Shown here: positions 46,891-56,676 of the stretch, one piece after another | Position numbering within the stretch: position 1 is the first letter of the stretch | Layout of the letters: every line of letters begins with the position of its first letter | Origin: Micropterix aruncella | Taxonomy: Eukaryota; Arthropoda; Insecta; Lepidoptera; Micropterigidae | Assembly (NCBI GenBank): GCA_944548615.1 | Contig: OX155951.1 | Coordinates: 23,098,606 to 23,162,605 of the forward strand | DNA length: 64,000 nucleotides | Direction: 5' to 3' | Notes under the pieces: generated by a model | What the model was told of the DNA's origin: nothing | The model's input: only the letters and a program-made list of their open reading frames with translations | Databases searched by the model: none | Position numbers and translations under genes: made by a program

Positions 46891-46949
46891 GAACAGTTTG
46901 TCTTGCCATAGAGATTACAAATCCGCAATAAACGGTATTTCGGAAAAAG

Positions 46950-46983
46950 TGGTCTGAGGTGGGTTTTTACAATCATTCATTCA
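46950..46983 (-). repeat. Right terminal inverted repeat
   Basis: Read on the minus strand it begins TGAATGAATGATTGTAAAAA and continues CCCACCTCAGACCA. It includes the motif copy at 46957-46974 and is followed by GT, the second half of the target duplication. Confidence 0.8.
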
Positions 46984-47140
46984 GTTATAGTTTACGCAGT
47001 GGTGGCAGCGGTATGCAGCCTATCCGCGGAGCAACGGATTGACAGCTCTTTCAGTCTACCCCAGACAACGGCGGTTGCAGTATTGCCGAAACGTCGGGTG
47101 TTACACATTTCACGCGGTAAATTCGTCTTTTATCTTATTT
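46984..47140 (+). pseudogene. Penelope-like element, right part after insertion
   Basis: This continues the 3' untranslated end of the Penelope-like fragment. It reads GTTATAGTTTACGCAG, GGCGGTTGCAGTATTGCCG and AAACGTCGGGTGTTACA, which parallels GTTATAATCTGCGTAT, GGCGGTTGCAACAACTCTG and AAACATCGGGTGCTACA at 54624-54755. The GGCGGTTGCA...GCCGAAACGTCGGG block is a recurrent motif near Penelope-like ends. A hammerhead-like core is conceivable but its CTGANGA part is not intact. Confidence 0.6.
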
Positions 47141-48063
47141 ATAATGTCCGCCTTCTCCGTTTTGTCAACGATAGCAATACATATAGACGCGCTGACGCGG
47201 ACGACGTGTACACGAGACACCATGCTACCAACATTTTACAAAATAAATATGATAAATAGAGGAAGGCTCAGTCTACGTAGTTATATATTTCTTCAAGCGA
47301 TATTGCCACTTGTTTCTTCTACAAAAAATCAGCATCGGGCTTATTGAACTCAGTATGAAAAGTTCGTTTTCCTGTAAAATTTCGCAAAATGAAACTTGCT
47401 ATTAAGTAATTAAAAAATATTGTGACGTTCTTATTATTTATCTTTCTCGTTTAATCGTTATTTAATTGTAAAATTTCTATTGATGTCGTTTTTGATAAAA
47501 CACAGATTGTAATTCCCTTTGCGTCTCATCGCCCGAGGACTGAGTTAAGAGATTCAGGGCCTATTAAATTTTAATCGTATTTTAAACCTTCCAATAATAC
47601 CTCGGATTAAATGTAAAGTCTGCAAGTCTGATTACGTCGAAAATTCTGAAATCTATGAAAGATGAAAGATAATGGTAGAGAATTAGGATCAAGGCATTTG
47701 AGTGAATAATAAATTCAGATAATAACGAGATTGCTAATTCTGCAACGAAATCAAGTCGATTCAAGTTATAACAGCGCAATGACTATTTTATGACGACACA
47801 GCCGTGTCGTTTAGCGTGTAACGATTACGGTTATATTATTACGGCAGTTATGGTTCCTGGCTACGCTTATATTATTAAGGCAGTTAAAAAGCAATTACTG
47901 TTATTGCTATAAATGTAATAATATCGAAGTACAGCTAGTTCCCTAAACAAAATCTATGCTACATGTATGTCTGATCTCACAGCGCACTTAGATCAAGGTA
48001 ATCATATAAAAGAAAGATCAATTTCAAGCACTGATTGCGACCTAATTTCGCTATAGAAATACT
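47141..48063. other. Intergenic DNA, nothing recognised
   Basis: No gene recognised. A near-duplicate TTATATTATTACGGCAGTTA / TTATATTATTAAGGCAGTTA occurs at 47831-47850 and 47868-47887. Confidence 0.45.
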
Positions 48064-48256
48064 TATCTTTTATTTGCATTACAGAAAGCTGTCGGCGCGT
48101 CGCTTAAGCTGGAATAGGTACAACTATCTCGCGGGATGGTATTAATCCATTAACCGAAAAAAGTATAAAGGAGAGCGTTTTATTAAGGAATCTATTTAGA
48201 TGATTCTTTAGCTGAATTCGTATTTTATTTCCCCGTCTACCGTTATCAATTGTTGG
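48064..48256 (+). repeat. Interspersed repeat, family G, copy 1
   Basis: This matches 53605-53795 in the opposite orientation, with TTATTTGCATTACAG, TGTCGGCGCGTCGCTTAA, GCTGGAATAG, TTAATCCATTAACCGAA, GCGTTTTATT and GAATTCGTATTTTATTTCC followed by CCGTCTACCG. It is immediately followed by an R1 copy. Confidence 0.65.
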
Positions 48257-48545
48257 GGGATATTAAATGTTTTTTAACACTTTTGTCACATCTTGCCATG
48301 ATCAAATGGTCCTGCATACTAAATTTTAAAGTAATCGGATTATGCGTTTGGGCCCTATCGTGTAGGAGTACAGACATACACACAGACAGAGAGATAGACA
48401 CACTTGACTTGCTCAGACTTGATCAATCTGGTAATGGTCTTAATCGTCTCGGGGGGCTCAAAATGGATACATCCGTCTTCATTTCGAAAAAAAAATTAAC
48501 ACGTTCAGAATACTTTCCCTCCTGCTGATACCAGGAAAGTAAAAT
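48257..48545 (+). repeat. Interspersed repeat, family R1, copy 3
   Basis: It shows CATGATCAAATGGTCCTGC, ATACTAAATTTTAAAGTAAT, CGGATTATGCGTTTGGGC, CCTATCGTGTAGGAGTACAG, CATACACACAGACAGAGAG and the terminal ACTTTCCCTCCTG...CCAGGAAAGT. These correspond to the second half of copy 1 at 7820-7975. The first half is missing. Confidence 0.6.
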
Positions 48546-49546
48546 CGTGATGGTTTAATGACTTGGCGATCAGCCACCCGACGAGTATATCGCGTTCGTC
48601 ATCCTTGTGTCGCCTCGCTTCTTCGATTTTCATTCAAGCCCATCGATATTTAAAAATGAGTCGCTCAAGTGTTTGTATTTTATGTGCTGCTTTGTTAGCA
48701 TGTATTTAAATAAATATGATTTAACCTTTTTATTGCTTTGTTGTTTGATTTATTTCTCCATCAATTTGAACAAAAAATTAGAAGCTATCTTGATATCACA
48801 CACGTCAATAGAAATTAAAATGGTCAATGTTATTTAAGCTTTTAGAATAACAATATAATTACTACAAAATCTCAGTCGATTTTTCCTAGAATATCCATTT
48901 TATTGAACTCATCGTTTGTTTTGTACAGTCCCGATTTAATCCCATTTAAAACACATAAAACATAGATTTCATCAGTCGTTTTTCAATACGGTAATTATAG
49001 TTTAAAATATCGCTATTTATTAAGGTTTATTTATCAGTCGATCATTTTTTGGAATCGCTGTATAGGCGCGGCTAGTACTGTTATGAAATCCCGACGCATC
49101 TGACTCCTTCTACTTTGGCCAGTTCGCAGTTCATCAGTAAATTTTGCTTACGTCTCATCGAAGCATCGGCACGGCGCAATGCAACGTAAATGTACGCTTA
49201 TCGGCCGATAAGCATACATATGGCTTATAGTTCTGCTTAATTATGTTTAATTATGGTCAAAACCAGCTAAAGATTAAGAACATTTTCAAATAAACCATTT
49301 CCCCTTCTTTTTCAATATTTATAAATTCAGTGTATATAAATTATTTAGAACATTATGAAAGGATTTCGCTACAGTAATTTCATCTACTCCTATATTTTTA
49401 ATAATATAGGTACATATACATGCCACTTTGTAGTTTTTGTAGAATCACTTTTTAGGGTCAAGAAGTTTCGTAATTTCTGTTTCTTAATACACCACTTTCA
49501 AGCTTTTCTCGTTTTTCATTAACTTCTTTCGTTTTTCTTTCTCAAT
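48546..49546. other. Intergenic DNA, nothing recognised
   Basis: No gene recognised. ATCGGCCGATAAGC at 49200-49213 is a small palindrome. Confidence 0.4.
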
Positions 49547-50291
49547 GGGTCCAATTGCGTTTCTATTGAGTTAAAATTAAGTCGATTTGAAAATAAGTGG
49601 GATTAGTGCGTGCATTAAAATAATAGCTATCGCGTGTCTGTCTGGTTTAACACACGTAACAAAATCTGCCTTCGTTCTGTGTCTATGGTAATGTACTAAA
49701 AACCTGGCAACAAAGGTTTTTCGAAACGTCAAAATCGGCGCTCTGAATCCATTTTTCGCGCGCAGCTGTCAAGCAGGTTTTTTTGGCATTTTTTTGGACC
49801 CAAATGATATTGATGCGGCGGTGTTCTAACCACCTTCTTATACTAAAAGACAACATATAATTTACAGGTTATGACGGAAGACGAATTTTGTTCGAAATCG
49901 AAAAGTATAATACACTTAAGTACGTACCGTTGTCGTTATTTATTCGATCTCCTTTGTAATATCCCAACATACGGGATACAGAAGTAACAACAAAAACGGC
50001 AAATTCATAAGTAAAAACACAAGCGTCACCCACTAAGTCGCACCGAAAAGCGCGTTTTAAAATTGTCACGTTCAAGCCGGTTTTTATTCAGAAAACTGTC
50101 AAATGTTGAGAAACGGAATAGCGTTTCTGCCAGAATGTAATAAATTTAATACAAAATGCATTAAACACGGTATCACCAAAATCTGACACATTAAACCAAT
50201 GTGACTTAAAAATTTTATTACGGATTTTGTAATAAATTTAACGCATTTTTTTCACTTTATTTTAAACCGCCGAAGAAACGCAATTGGACCC
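49547..50291. mobile_element. TIR element, family H, copy 3 (PIF/Harbinger-like)
   Basis: A perfect 18-bp inverted repeat, GGGTCCAATTGCGTTTCT, bounds 745 bp (49547-49564 and 50274-50291). AAT lies on both outer sides (49544-49546 and 50292-50294), a candidate 3-bp target duplication. Ends beginning GGG with a 3-bp duplication are usual for PIF/Harbinger elements. No transposase is present. Copies at 41339-41657 and 2093-2660 have related ends. Confidence 0.6.
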
Positions 50292-50751
50292 AATCTATAC
50301 CTTAAAATATCCATTAAATTTGCTACACGTCTCTCTTTTCTCTATAAAATCATCCGTAATAGAGATAGACGCTATCGGGGTGTAGCTTTGCGTCCAATAA
50401 AACAAATTAGTGTCCAACAAAAGTGTTGGACTGAGCCAAAACAGGGTGTATTGCGTCCGCGGCGGCGACCGACAACTCGAATATTAAAACCGCAGAGGGC
50501 GCTCGCTTAATGTGCCAAATTTGGTCTGGCGACTCGCTTTCAAGTTACGCTGACGTCGACTCGAGTTTAAACAAACAGGATCAAGTGCCAAATTGTCACG
50601 CCCCAAGAGTTGTCCTTGTAGCTAAGAGGCGTGAAGGGAGCATTCGCTAATGCCGCCGAAATAAAGGTGGTTAAATAGGCAATGGTGCTATTGATAATAT
50701 TAGTGCTGAATTTCGTTGTTGCGTAAGTAAATAAGATGAGGAGACAGGTGA
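50292..50751. other. GC-richer intergenic segment
   Basis: No gene recognised. GTCCAACA-AAAG-TGTTGGAC (50412-50431) is a perfect 8-bp hairpin. The part 50450-50640 is relatively GC-rich, but contains no long frame. Confidence 0.4.
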
Positions 50752-51671
50752 TATTTTATTTTTATTTTATTTTATTTTATTCTGGAACCAAAACTACATA
50801 CAATGCAATAAAAAATGTGATTCCGAATATATAAAATATACAAAATGAACGCAATATAATTTTATATTGTTTCCGCTTGAGAATGGGGGGAATCAGGATG
50901 GGAAGTGAGGTGAAAGGAAGAGACAATATAGTTAAAAAAATATTATGTATGTATATAAATATATTTATATTTAATTGTAGGTATGATATATAGGTATTAT
51001 AATGAATATACTTGAGATAAAAGTATGTCCATGAACTAAATTAAATGAAATATAATATGCATAAATGTTTTGTGATCATCTAGATAGACTCAAGATTTTT
51101 TTCTTGAATTCTTATAAGAGGTTTTTGATGAGTGTAATATGTCCACACTTAAAAAGTCTGTATTATATCTATGACAGGCTCTGTATAGAAATGATGCGTT
51201 GGTTTTCACTACAGGGAGATGAAATACTCGATGCGATCGAACAGGGCGGGGAGGAACATAAAATTCAATGCGCTCCAAAATCGCGTTCGCATCGAATTAT
51301 TTACCAATTCGGAATTATTGACCAATTCATGTATATATATAAGGCTACGGCTCTCCAATGACATTAACTTGTGGGCTTTTTAAGGATTCCTCATAGGAGC
51401 TGGGCTTAGTGCAGGAAGTGAAATTTAATCGCTTCACAAATCTGTTTTGTATCGATTCGATCCGCGATATATAGTAGTCAAATATTGGGGATTCTAGACC
51501 ACTGATGCAAATTCCAACTGACTTCTTACATAAGAATTATAGAGGGTTTTAAGCGTGTCAGTGGATTTGAATACCGATGATACCCTTAGAATAAAACTTC
51601 GTAATATATATGATTTTCTAATAATATTATCGATGTGTTCGGCGAATAGCATTTTCATGTCAAGTGTATAT

Positions 51672-51755
51672 TTATATAAATATAACTTCCATCTCCGGTA
51701 AACCATGCATTTAATTTATATATGTATATATGTGTGCATGTGGTATGTATACATG

Positions 51756-51834
<79 letters not shown>

Positions 51835-52127
51835 TTTTTACTCCCACATCTCCCTTCACTCCCACATCTCCGTTCACTCCTACATCTCCTTTCCTTCCCC
51901 CGCCTGATAGATTAACATAGTTAAATATTATTTTTTTTCTTTTTCTTCTCTTTCTTTAATTATAAAATTTATAAATTTATATATAAAACTTTTGTTGACT
52001 TGTTTAACTTTCGGAAACATGATTTTGGTTATTGTCACATGCTTTATAAGAAATTTAGTATAAGTACCAATTGTTACTGTTTGTTTCCTAAATAAAATAA
52101 AAATAAAAAAAATAAAATAAAAAAAAG
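51672..52127 (+). mobile_element. Inserted 5'-truncated LINE 3' end
   Basis: This plus-strand insert contains a (TA)n tract, a CT-rich stretch with three tandem ACTCCCACATCTCC-type units (51840-51895), an AT-rich 3' UTR and a tail AAATAAAATAAAAATAAAA continuing to 52127. It divides the minus-strand LINE between LGIT and LDMK. No coding sequence remains. Confidence 0.55.
51762..51831. repeat. (TA)n microsatellite
   Basis: About 35 TA units. All three overlapping plus-strand frames here are translations of this repeat. Confidence 0.95.
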
Positions 52128-52436
52128 TTATCCCAAGATCTCGCACCGCTGCTACTCTTCCAACTATAGTGCCATTCAAGTTTTAGTCAAACATTGTATT
52201 AGTATTTTTATCTGTAGTATGTGATTATGTGACATTACCTATGTTAACGAAGAGACTGTTATCGAAACAGTATTTCATAAGCGGTTTATATCCGCCTGTA
52301 AATTAATCCAGTTATTAATTGATCGGATCTCACTAAAAATCTTCGTGTCATCCGCATATATGACTATATTGGAATGTAGCATGCAATCGGTGATATCATT
52401 GAGGTATATTTTAGATTAAATATCCAAAGTAAATAC

Positions 52437-53604
52437 TCTGAGAAAAACGTTGATTGGAATATTATGTATAGTGTAAGTAAATGACAGACGGATGATTAGT
52501 CACCTATACAATACGAATATGATAAAGGAAAATGTTGTTTATAACTATGTTTATAGTGAAATGACGTAGGGCCCTTACTAATCTGAGATTATAATAACCA
52601 CCACTCCTAACGTTATTAGAATATAACCTAAGTTTTTGCAGGGTAGGTACCCTTAACTATATCCCCAGCGTATTTATTGTGCTGTAGGTACTCTTAACAA
52701 TATCGAATTGTAATTCCATCTTGGAATACTTTCAACCAGTGAAACGAAATTCACTACGTTATTCGCGCTCGATCAGTCGTTATTACGCTTTAAATCGACG
52801 ACAGTGCCATCTATTAAAGCGCGACAAAACTCACTCATATGTAGAAGTTGTAAAGTTTTTGTTGTTATGAGTAAGCTGACCGTCAGCTGTTAGTTTGTAA
52901 CTGCTGGAACGCAGCCGCATCCATTGTATATGTATATGATCGATTGCGTGGATCGCTCTTGCGAGACGCCATTAATAACGTATAATAGTATAACTGTTAC
53001 ATCACTGCTTAGAATGTTGTTACGTCTAATCGAGAAAAATCTGTACGTGTCTTTCGGACGTAATTGAGACAACATACACATGTAATTGAGTAATACGAGT
53101 ACAATTAGTGTGTCTTTTCCGTTGTATCATTGCGTCTATTCGATATTGCCATTTTAGTGTAGAAATCAGGTAGGTCATTTTGTCAATAACCATATTTTTT
53201 ATATGATATGATAAAAGTTTACTCTCTGAACATGTTTAAAGTTTCCGTTTTACAAATATTGAACGAGTCAATTTCTGAACGTCCATTTAACATGGATAAT
53301 TTAATTGTGTGCATAATTTTATCACAGCATAAGGAAGACGCTGTATTGACATTGAGACATGTATTAATGTTCTTTTTATTCTTTGGATGAAAATATTTTT
53401 TTTTATATAGTTTAATCTAAGGCTTATTTTGGCGACCCTCCAGTTTACCTAGAAATTCCTTCGAATGCACGATATTAAAATAATAACGAGAAAGCATTGC
53501 TATGGAAAATCTACTACTCTTATTCGATGTCTTTTACATCCAGCCATGTAGCTAGATATCTGTCGAGACACTGAGAGAAAAAACCCATTTAATATCGCGT
53601 AACA
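52437..53604. other. Intergenic DNA, nothing recognised
   Basis: No gene. CTCTGAGAAAAACGTT at 52437-52452 and CACTGAGAGAAAAAA at 53569-53583 resemble the family M end and may be solo remnants. Two similar blocks, GTAGGTACCCTTAACTATAT and GTAGGTACTCTTAACAATAT, lie at 52644-52663 and 52684-52703. Confidence 0.4.
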
Positions 53605-53795
53605 ATTGCTACCGGCAGACGGGGAAATAAAATACGAATTCAATTAAAGAAACATCTAAATTGCTTCCGAAATAAAACGCCCCGTTTTTCCTTCTTTCGG
53701 TTAATGGATTAAGACCGTCCCGTGCGATGGCTGTAACTATTCCAGCTTTAAGCGACGCGCCGACACGTTTCTGCAATGCAAATAAGAGAGAAGAA
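53605..53795 (-). repeat. Interspersed repeat, family G, copy 2
   Basis: Reverse partner of 48064-48256. On the minus strand a frame runs through most of it (MANSSLLFALQKRVGASLK, AGIVTAIARDGLNPLTERR, KNGAFYFGSNL). Copy 1 does not keep that frame. TTTGCATTGCAG before the conserved GTGTCGGCGCG block looks like a splice acceptor and is nearly retained in copy 1 (TTTGCATTACAG). Confidence 0.6.
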
Positions 53796-54153
53796 TTTGC
53801 CATTCCGGAATTCGGTCGCGATCGGCGCTTGAAATCAATCTCTTTAGAGCGATTTTAGATTAAAGCGTGCCGTTGATCTTATTATTTATTATCTGTGAGA
53901 TCAGAAATACCAACAGTTGTATGTAGTAAATAGTCTTTAATTCGATATTAATATATTTATAGTAATAAAAGAAATTGCTCGCTTCATTGCCAAGAAACCT
54001 TTACCACCAACACAATATAACAGAAATTGTTACGCATTAAACATTGTGCGATAGATCGTAGACCAAATGCATACATGAAAACCACTAATTCCAATAACGT
54101 GAAACATTAATAAATCAAGCTATAATGCATTGGTCATGTTAATGGAGACTAAA
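53796..54153. other. Intergenic DNA, nothing recognised
   Basis: No gene or repeat partner found. Confidence 0.4.
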
Positions 54154-54782
54154 TGTAAAGGATTTAATACCACTGCAAAGACCGGGGGTGTTTAAAATCG
54201 AGCGCACCTGTGGGTTAGCCTACGGTCGACAAACGAAACGGCCCATAGCCACTCGACTGATAAAAGACATCAAGGCTGTTTAAAATCTTCAGCGAGAAAA
54301 TTTGGCGATCTGTGATTACATATTAGATAAGGAAACTGTGCTATCCAAAGAAAAAATTCCGTTGTGCTATCCAAAGAACAAAATTACAATTTCCCCGCAT
54401 GAACTAAGAAACAATTGAATTGAAGAATACCCCGAACTTCAATAGAGTCGACGAGCTTAAATTTTATACTACGTGGAACCCTCTTTTAAAATGTTCCCAA
54501 TGCCAAACAAGTAATACAGTGACTATTGTGAGCAGTGAGTGTTGTGTGCAAGATACAAGGAATGTTGTGTGCACGGCGGCGGCATTTCAAAATGCACGAG
54601 CGCTGAACCCTCGCCTTACCACCGTTATAATCTGCGTATTAGCGTCAGCGGTTTTCTGCCTTCCTGCTGAATAACAGATGATGATTCACAGCACTTCAGT
54701 TTACCCTGAACAAAGGCGGTTGCAACAACTCTGAAACATCGGGTGCTACAAACTTCATGTGGTCAATTTGTTTTATCTAATA
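54154..54782 (+). pseudogene. Penelope-like element, GIY-YIG remnant, copy 2
   Basis: This copy parallels 44043-44492 plus 46984-47140 without the transposon. The nuclease part reads GVFKIERTCGLAYGRQTKR, PIATRLIKDIKAV and then a stop. Later TPNFNRVDELKFYTTWNPL corresponds to the NFNR block. A short internal duplication, GTGCTATCCAAAGAA, occurs at 54330-54344 and 54364-54378. ACCGTTATAATCTGCG at 54621-54636 preserves the site where the DNA transposon inserted in the other copy. Many stops and indels make it older and more decayed. Confidence 0.7.
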
Positions 54783-56230
54783 TATATAAAGTCAAATAAT
54801 AGCCAAAGTCTTCGATTTCATAAAAGACTAAATGGTCCAAACATACAAGACAAAAAATAAAATAGTAAACAACGAAGCTAAATGCTTGTAAAAATATTAA
54901 TTTTGGAAGTAGAACCGATTATTATCGAGAATTAATTTGTGCATTGGCAAAACTGCATCAGAGCTGTCAAACTTGTGAACCGCCGCTCCGCGTTTGATAA
55001 AGCTTTGAGTATTTTTCCGAGCGATTGTACTATGAAATTATAGCAATTATTTTTCGGTTGTGATCCTGAGCGGATTAAGGTCAGGAACTTTGCGATATCA
55101 AGTTATTTTTAGTAAAAAAATAACTGTTAAGCTCGACGCTGTATTGGGGCGCAAGAGATATACTCATTGGATGGTTGAATGGAAAGTGCGGTTTAGAGGT
55201 TATGTATTGCAGCGTGCTGAGGTATGTTTACCTAGGTTGTACCTATTCAGTAGGTACACCAAGGCGCATTGAGATAGTTGTGTCAAAGAGGAAACTGGAA
55301 AACTGTAGCCTGATAACTGCTATCTCCTCCTTGAGTGAAACCTGATATTTATCATCGCTCTCAATCGAACAAGCGAAAGAGAAACGGCATGGAATAAAAC
55401 AGATACTTATTATTTGCTAGATTTAAGTTAGTAATATTTTTTTCAGGAACAATGATAGCCATAATACGGTGATGCAAGTATTTTCCCCAATAACGAAAAA
55501 AATATATACAACGTGACTTAGGAATTACGAAAGAAACACACTGGAGAAATGCTTGAACAGCAAGACTCTTGCAACCCAGTAGAAAAATATTCAAGTTTCT
55601 CGAAGGAAATCACAGGACGATCACAATATAACTTAAAACCTACGGGATAAATACGCCTGTCACATTCGTCTCATTTGCCTACTTACTCCAGGGATACCAA
55701 TCGAAAAGTAATAAGATCGATACAGGTAGAAAGATTATCTCAATCCTGACAAAGGATATTTAATTTTACAAAACGAAAGAGGAATGGAAATAATTGGCAC
55801 AAGACAAAACCAAAATGTTAAAAGCAGAACAGGAAGTATATAAATTGGAGAAAACTAGCGATGTGTAATAGACAAGTGGATAACCGATTAGAGAAAAAAT
55901 CAAACAAAAACATGTAAAGATACAGAATATACTAAATATTATGGATGAAAGCGCTAAGTTACTAAATAATTGCTGCTCTCACAATCGTAGATCCTCACCT
56001 CCAATTCTCCTTCCGATATCACCTGTAATTTGCTGGTTTACTAGTCGATTGATTTACCCATCCCGTCCTCCTTAAATGTAGGTGTTTCTCAATCTTAAAA
56101 ATGAGCCGCCTAGTTTATATGGTTTACTGTCTCAGCGGCACTTCTGGCTGGTGTGCACAATTCTAACATTCATTCATTCATTGGAAGTAGAAGCGATTAA
56201 AAATGATATTATATAATGTTGCAACAACTG
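54783..56230. other. Intergenic DNA, nothing recognised
   Basis: No gene recognised. A 70-codon plus-strand frame at 55060-55272 lacks a known motif. Confidence 0.4.
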
Positions 56231-56232
56231 TA

Positions 56233-56674
56233 TACAGGTTGAGTTTTTATTACCCCTATCTTTCAATGGGGTGAATCAGTACGAGCAGGTAAGCAATTTT
56301 TGATAATAAATTTTGAAAAGAAACAAAAAAATAAAGTTTTTTTTTTTAATTTGAAGAATTTCACTTTAAATAAAAGATTAACAAGCCTTTGAGCGCGCTG
56401 CGCTCGTTAGGTAAAAAGACGCTAATTAAGAATATTAGCGATATTTTACCTACCGCTATATTGCGCATCGTGCTGTGTTGCACATGTTATGCTATTTAAA
56501 AATACAATAGCACATGTTATGCTATTTAAAAAAAAAAGATTTAAAAAAAAATATATTTTTTAATATTTTTTTTCTTTTTATACATTTTTCCACAAATATT
56601 TATTAAAAGTTGCTTACCTGCTCGTACTGATTAACCCTTTTCAAGGATGCCGGCTAATTAAAGCTCATCCTGTA
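56233..56674. mobile_element. Foldback MITE, family P, copy 3 (best preserved)
   Basis: The element starts TACAGGTTGAGTTTTTA and ends GCTCATCCTGTA, with TA directly outside both ends (56231-56232, 56675-56676). Arms pair over about 65 bp, including CAGTACGAGCAGGTAAGC facing GCTTACCTGCTCGTACTG. The central GAGCGCGCTGCGC and AAGACGCTAATTAAGAATA/TATTAGCGATATTTTACC form an inner palindrome. A TA duplication with such ends points to Tc1/mariner-type mobilisation. Confidence 0.75.
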
Positions 56675-56676
56675 TA

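Larger units (their letters stand above)
44493..46983 (-). mobile_element. Intact DNA transposon with DUF7869-like transposase candidate
   Basis: The 2491-bp element has 34-bp terminal inverted repeats (44493-44526 and 46950-46983; 32 of 34 positions match) beginning TGAATGMATGATTGTAAA. Both subterminal regions carry extra copies of the motif AGGTGKRTTTTTACA: three in the left 255 bp and four in the right 205 bp, counting the TIRs. A single 613-codon gene fills the centre on the minus strand. It interrupts a Penelope-like element, and a related copy of that element shows the empty site. This is consistent with cut-and-paste insertion and a 2-bp target duplication. Superfamily is unassigned. 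Confidence 0.75.
50752..52436 (-). pseudogene. LINE family L-D, RT region, split by a second LINE
   Basis: On the minus strand the 5' part (52436-52128) reads IYLNDITDCML, IVIYADDTKIFSEIRS (RT motif C, YADD), NNWINLQADINRL and, after frame changes, NGTIVGRVAAVRDLGIT. The sequence then breaks at an inserted LINE (about 51672-52127) and resumes with LDMKMLFAEHIDNIIRKSY, SVFKSTDTLKTLYNSYVRS and QLEFASVV (51706-51494). Decayed coding continues leftward and ends in an (AAATA)n tail at about 50752-50785. 'VRDLGI.LD.K..F..HI' is the family's normal continuous reading, so the split is clear. Confidence 0.7.

Noticed and set aside
47039..47347. 102-codon frame right of the transposon
   Set aside because: It overlaps the Penelope-like 3' end and unrelated flank, and is not a protein I recognise.
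51705..51920. Three overlapping frames of Tyr-Ile repeats
   Set aside because: They arise from the (TA)n tract inside an inserted LINE end.
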